Below, one piece after another: positions 59,600 through 64,000 of a DNA stretch of 64,000 nt (position 1 is its first letter; each line of letters opens with the position of its first letter). The position numbers and the translations under genes were made by a program. The notes under the pieces were generated by a model. The model was not told the origin of the DNA, searched no databases, and saw only the letters and a program-made list of their open reading frames with translations. Source of the DNA: Perilla frutescens (lineage: Eukaryota; Streptophyta; Magnoliopsida; Lamiales; Lamiaceae); contig BRKX01000003.1 in assembly GCA_026008535.1 (NCBI GenBank), forward strand, positions 67,419,001 to 67,483,000. Reading direction: 5' to 3'.

Positions 59600-62080
59600 A
59601 TTTTAGGGAATTTTGTTGTTTTGTATAATTTTTTTGAATCGTGTGTTGTTATTTATTTATTTTAAAAAGGGCAAAATCACAAACTATTTGGAGAATCAAG
59701 ATGAGATTCCCGTTATATTTTGGTATTTTTGGTCCTGCTTTAATATTGTTAAGATACTGTCGAAATGACATTATAAATGGATAAATGATATTTATAGATA
59801 AAATGAAAAGTAATATTGAATGTAATACTAGTATAAATGTTAGTCGAATAGTGGAATTGTAAATTTGATATATACTTATTCTAGACCCGCTTTAAAATAG
59901 GTTATTAAAATTTAATGGAGATTGATTTGATAAAAACATATATATTTAAATTGAACTACTCGAGTTTGACCGGTACTTTAGGTCAGCTAATTCAATTCAT
60001 TTAAAGTTTGATTTGATTGATAACATAATTATTTAAACATAAAGAAGGATCTGGGGGGGAATTTAAAACACTCGCATGCTAATGTTTTTTTGTGCAAATT
60101 AGCAAATTACTTGTTTCAAATGATGAGTTGATTTTCTGGTAAAGTAAGATTGAATAATATATAGACTGTTTATTGACTATAAAAGCAATCCTATATTTGT
60201 AATTTAATTTCTAGATTTTTTATTAATATATATTGCTCGTGTACTAATAATGGCACATAAATTATCTTTATTAGGGTTAAAACAATATATACGCATAAAT
60301 TTTTGTTTATGATGTTAGAATGTGAAACAATTACAAATAAAAGTATTCTTGGATATATCCAAATGGAAAAATCATATGTAAAAAAGAGATGTTTCGAGTT
60401 CGAGATTTACCGCTCCTCTTCCCACTCTTAAAAAAATGATACAGATACAGAAAATTAAATCATGATTCAAAAGTAAATTATGGAAGGACCATCTTAATTA
60501 ATTGATTGGTACGTGATTGACTTATGAATTTTGTTGATTAAATAGTCTGTTACTGAAAGGCTGAAATAGATATCAATATCATATATACATAATTGTAGAT
60601 AGTATTCAGTGCATAGCTTGTGACGTAAGTTAAATTTCTAGAATCTTTATAACTATTGTATCAATAATTCGATATTACATTCTTCAATAATTTGAGACTA
60701 CATTTAGATATATATTCGAAATCTTTTAGATTGATTCGACAATTGCATTCAATTAATATATATTCCTCGTTTTGGATCGAATATGCGTAATTTCGAGATT
60801 AGAAAATTAAAATGTTTAAATCAAATTATATATACAAAAAGAATAATGCTAGCCAACCAGATTCTGGCTAGAATTTTTTAATGATTAATAAAATTATATT
60901 ATTAATAAATTAATTATGTTAATTATTAAATATTATGTTTTTACTATATTATCCTTCTGTCATGAAATTAGTGATTTATAATTAATTATTAAAATCACTC
61001 CAGAAGCGGATCGGAAGAAAGGGGCGCAACTTCATCTTCTTTCTTTTTTTCACTTCTTTATTTTTTTTCCATCTTCGATTTCTTCTGAATTGAAGCGCAT
61101 ATAGAGTTGCCCTAATTATTATGGAGGACATCAATGTAAATTTATTAAATAATTAGTGTTTTATTAATTAAATTAATTAATTATTAAAAATAATAAAAGA
61201 TTCTGGCTGAATCGCTGAAAATCACTACTCATAAAAAAAATTGATGACTGATATTTGGGTCATTTGAAATTCATTTTCGAGTTCGATTTGATTGACCAAT
61301 TCAACATTACTTTAGAGATTGAGATTGAGTCCAAATATGGAAAAAAATAAATATATAACCATATAAGATGCAAACTTTCAAATTACTTGCTTTTAGTTGG
61401 TAGAATAAATTGACTTTCTTATAATTAAAGAAACTTTAATTTATAAATTCTTTCTTAACTAGAAACTACAAACCAGAAATACAATGACGATTCCATACTT
61501 GTTTTTTTAGTATAGTTTTATTAATATACGTTACATTACTTATACAATTTTGATGTGTGTGTGATTTAGAATACTATACAAACCCAAATTAAAACTCCAT
61601 GATTCTAAAGTAAAAATTTGGACCACCACCATATATATAGTGATTACTCAGTCATTATATGTGTGTGTGTGTGTGTATATACATACATACATATAGAAAG
61701 TACTAGTATGATGACATGCATATATTATACTCTTAATATATGTATCAATAATTTCAAAATAAACGGTTAAGAGCATCAGTGCATCACCAATATAATGGCC
61801 CGGCCCTTAAAAGATCACGCCGATAGCTATTTCTTGATTCAATTTAATCGACTTTTCAATTTTTATGAATAAATAACTTAACTGGTATTCAAATAGACAT
61901 TTCATATTTTGGGCGTGTAATTTAATTTAGAAAATTTGGGTGGTTGTAAATGGATACTATCTGCGGCAAAAGTGTTATTGTTTTCATTCCTAATTCGCTA
62001 TTGATAGTACTATTAAGCAGTCAAATATTTAAAATTTATGATCGTGGAATGAGACCGAGTTGGTTGGTAGGGATAGGGTC
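59600..62080. other. Intergenic AT-rich region
   Basis: No gene recognised. A possible decayed element lies at 60845-61225, where AGATTCTGGCT is present at both ends but in direct, not inverted, orientation. A GT/AT microsatellite is at 61657-61692. Confidence 0.4.
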
Positions 62081-62082
62081 AT

Positions 62083-62830
62083 AGGGCTGAAAATCAAACC
62101 AAATACCTCGTGATATATACTTAACTCATGTTCGTTCATTAGAAGCTTGTTTGAGCTCAATTCGATAAGCATATCAAATAAATGATATAACCTTCTCTCA
62201 TCATCACGGCTCCTTATGCCAATCTTTTTTCTCTTTCTTTTCATACAAGTTTCTTACTTATTTTAATTAGTCAATTACCTTTCTAGAATAGGTTTCCTCT
62301 TGCTAAGTTTGGTAGTTATATTTTCTTTTCCTTTCGGAGACACCTAGCTAGAGTTTACAAGGACTGCTAGATATTCTCTCTATATATGTTGATTTAATTT
62401 TTTTATTTGTTGTAGAAGAAGATTAATAAAATTGCTTTCTCGTTTCTCTCGGCTTCTGTCTCTAAAATCATCTCTTGCTCTTGCTTCTATTGTTCTTCCT
62501 TTTCTTTTCTCTAATAGTTGGAGTTCTTGCACACTCAAAAGTGCAATCTCGATTCGCCGTCGACGTAAGGCGTATCACAATCTTGAACATAATTTTGTGT
62601 TCAATAAGATATAAGGTTCGAGTTCGAGCTCGATAAGTAAAAATTAAGGAAACATGCATAAAAATATCAAACTACTCGAGCTCGACTCAATTAAAGCTCG
62701 TTTGAGTCTGACTCAATAGGTAATCAAATTAAACAAGCTCAAAAATGTAAATTTTAAAGCTCGATATCATTTTAAACAAATTTGAACATATGTATGTTCG
62801 AGCTCAGCTTGACTCATTTAGAGCCCTAGG
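62083..62830. mobile_element. Possible non-autonomous DNA element rich in GAGCTCGA
   Basis: AGGGCTGAAAATC at 62083 and GATTTAGAGCCCT-type sequence at 62815-62830 are short inverted ends. Near both ends lie GCTCGAGCTC-type blocks (62140-62165 and 62610-62720). The style resembles plant hAT-derived MITEs, but no TSD could be shown. Confidence 0.35.
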
Positions 62831-64000
62831 TAGAGGGAGAGCAAATCTGACACTTAATTAGTAGAAATAATAATTTTGAAACACACCAATTAATTCTTTT
62901 TATATAGATCGAATATGTTGCTGGCTTAGAGTTTATTTGTCGTAGAGCAACATGCACATTCGCTTCATCAAAAATTTGAAGCCATCATTATCATCATGCG
63001 CTGATAGACTCATAGACCTCAAATCATAAAACAAAAACATATAATATAATTTTCGTTAAAGAAATTGAATTTGCACCTCTTCCTCGAAAATTGGAGACCA
63101 TCGTCGAAATGCACGACTAGTATAGATTTATCCTTTTATTGAAAAAAATAATAATCTGAAAGTCGTCTGTTTGACTACTGGAGGATGGGAGTGAAAAATT
63201 AAATGCTAGACAAATACATACATACATATATATATATTCGAGGAATAGAGTACTAAAATGACAAAATATTAAAATTAATTTGGGTGAAGTGACATTTTCT
63301 CCTCAAATAAAACTACATACTCTCGTCAAGAGAAAAATAAGTCTTATATATTTGACGGTTTTTTACTTCTGGGGAAGAGAAAATAAAATGTACAGGTAAA
63401 ATAAAAACTAACGCGATCGAGTGATAAAGTACTAAAATGCCAAAATATTACATGAAAGAGTAACAAATTTTATTTATTAAATCGTCACCACCAACACGTC
63501 TCCATATAGATCGAGACACTTATACAAACCACAAGTTGACGAAAATAGCCACAATTGAAATTTCCCTTTTTCAAATGCAATCTTATAAAAATAAAATTAC
63601 CTCTTATAATAACGATCGGGCATTGCATAACACTTTATTCAATGTATTTTCATACTTTTTCTTGAAATGCATCAGCAAATAATGCTTTCAACGTCCATTA
63701 AAATCGTGGCATTAAAACTAGTGTATGATCTGTTTAATCTAATTTTAATTTGGATTAGAGAATTTCTATTTGCACCACTGATTCTATTTTTTGCATTTCG
63801 GTTACTCAATATACCACTAATTTTACTTTTTGCACCACACACATTTGCATTAATGCCTTTTAATTAAAAATATTTATTTTAGTAAAAACTAAAATATAAA
63901 ATTCAAGAATTAAATTAAAAAAGAAAAAGAAAAAAAAAAGAATCACTACCTTTCTTCTCTGGCGGAAAGCTGCAACTTGCGTCTTCTTCTCCGGCTATGC
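62831..64000. other. Right-edge intergenic region
   Basis: AT-rich; a short CATA run at 63215 and a weak repeat of TTTTTGCA and ACCACT (63765-63835). The last 60 bp is pyrimidine-rich and more GC-rich (CTTGCGTCTTCTTCTCCGGC), which could be the edge of another gene, but nothing can be assigned. Confidence 0.35.

Noticed and set aside
60845..61225. Possible MITE with AGATTCTGGCT at both ends
   Set aside because: The two copies are direct, not inverted, and no target duplication was found.

Overview
This is nuclear DNA from a flowering plant, very probably a eudicot. The genes have short exons with GT-AG introns, intergenic DNA is very AT-rich, and the spaces are filled with LTR, hAT, CACTA, Mutator-like, Stowaway and Tourist elements. 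An asterid such as a member of the Lamiales is possible, but that is only an impression. There are no operons, rRNA genes or CRISPR arrays.

Five protein-coding genes can be supported. From left to right: (1) a chloroplast S1-domain RNA-binding protein of the RLSB/PDE338 type (minus, 3193 to about 183, 3' end uncertain); (2) an intronless 471-aa 3-ketoacyl-CoA synthase (minus, 14307-15722); (3) an 11-exon, 664-aa type I inositol polyphosphate 5-phosphatase (plus, 40845-47025); (4) a 10-exon, 320-aa short-chain dehydrogenase/reductase of the DHRS12 type (plus, 53697-55899); (5) a 7-exon, 355-aa choline kinase (minus, 56210-58799). Genes 4 and 5 converge, with about 310 bp between their stop codons. 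As I remember the Arabidopsis map, the choline kinase CK1, IP5P3 and PDE338 genes also sit side by side in that order. If so, this is a conserved block that here has been widened by transposons and by the KCS gene.

Mobile DNA: 4150-7855 is the 3' part of a Ty3/gypsy element, apparently Tat lineage, with a decayed antisense ORF, a 62-bp tandem repeat and a 3' LTR. 7905-8130 is a copia gag scrap. 8546-9965 is a solo LTR (TSD AGTAT). 10240-10463 is a Tourist-like MITE. 10483-12060 is a hAT remnant. 12784-13292 holds a SINE-like unit and a MITE. 16112-16848 is a Harbinger-like MITE. 18240-20456 is a truncated CACTA element. 20530-23524 holds several fold-back MITEs and a SINE-like unit. 25884-26376 is a solo LTR (TSD AATAA) of the same family as the LTR at 7379. 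26920-28300 is a pair of opposed short-repeat arrays. 33250-34663 is a three-LTR concatemer with a tRNA-Met-type primer site. 47501-52142 is a head-to-tail pair of a non-coding Mutator-like element flanked by one perfect 9-bp target duplication.

The genes do not form a pathway, although choline kinase (phosphatidylcholine synthesis), KCS (very-long-chain acyl-CoA synthesis) and the 5-phosphatase (phosphoinositide turnover) all act on lipids. The most unusual structures are the Mutator-like tandem pair, the opposed TGCTACGAT arrays and the antisense-ORF retrotransposon. Exon coordinates were read by hand from splice signals and reading-frame continuity. Family names rest on recognising motifs, not on a database search.
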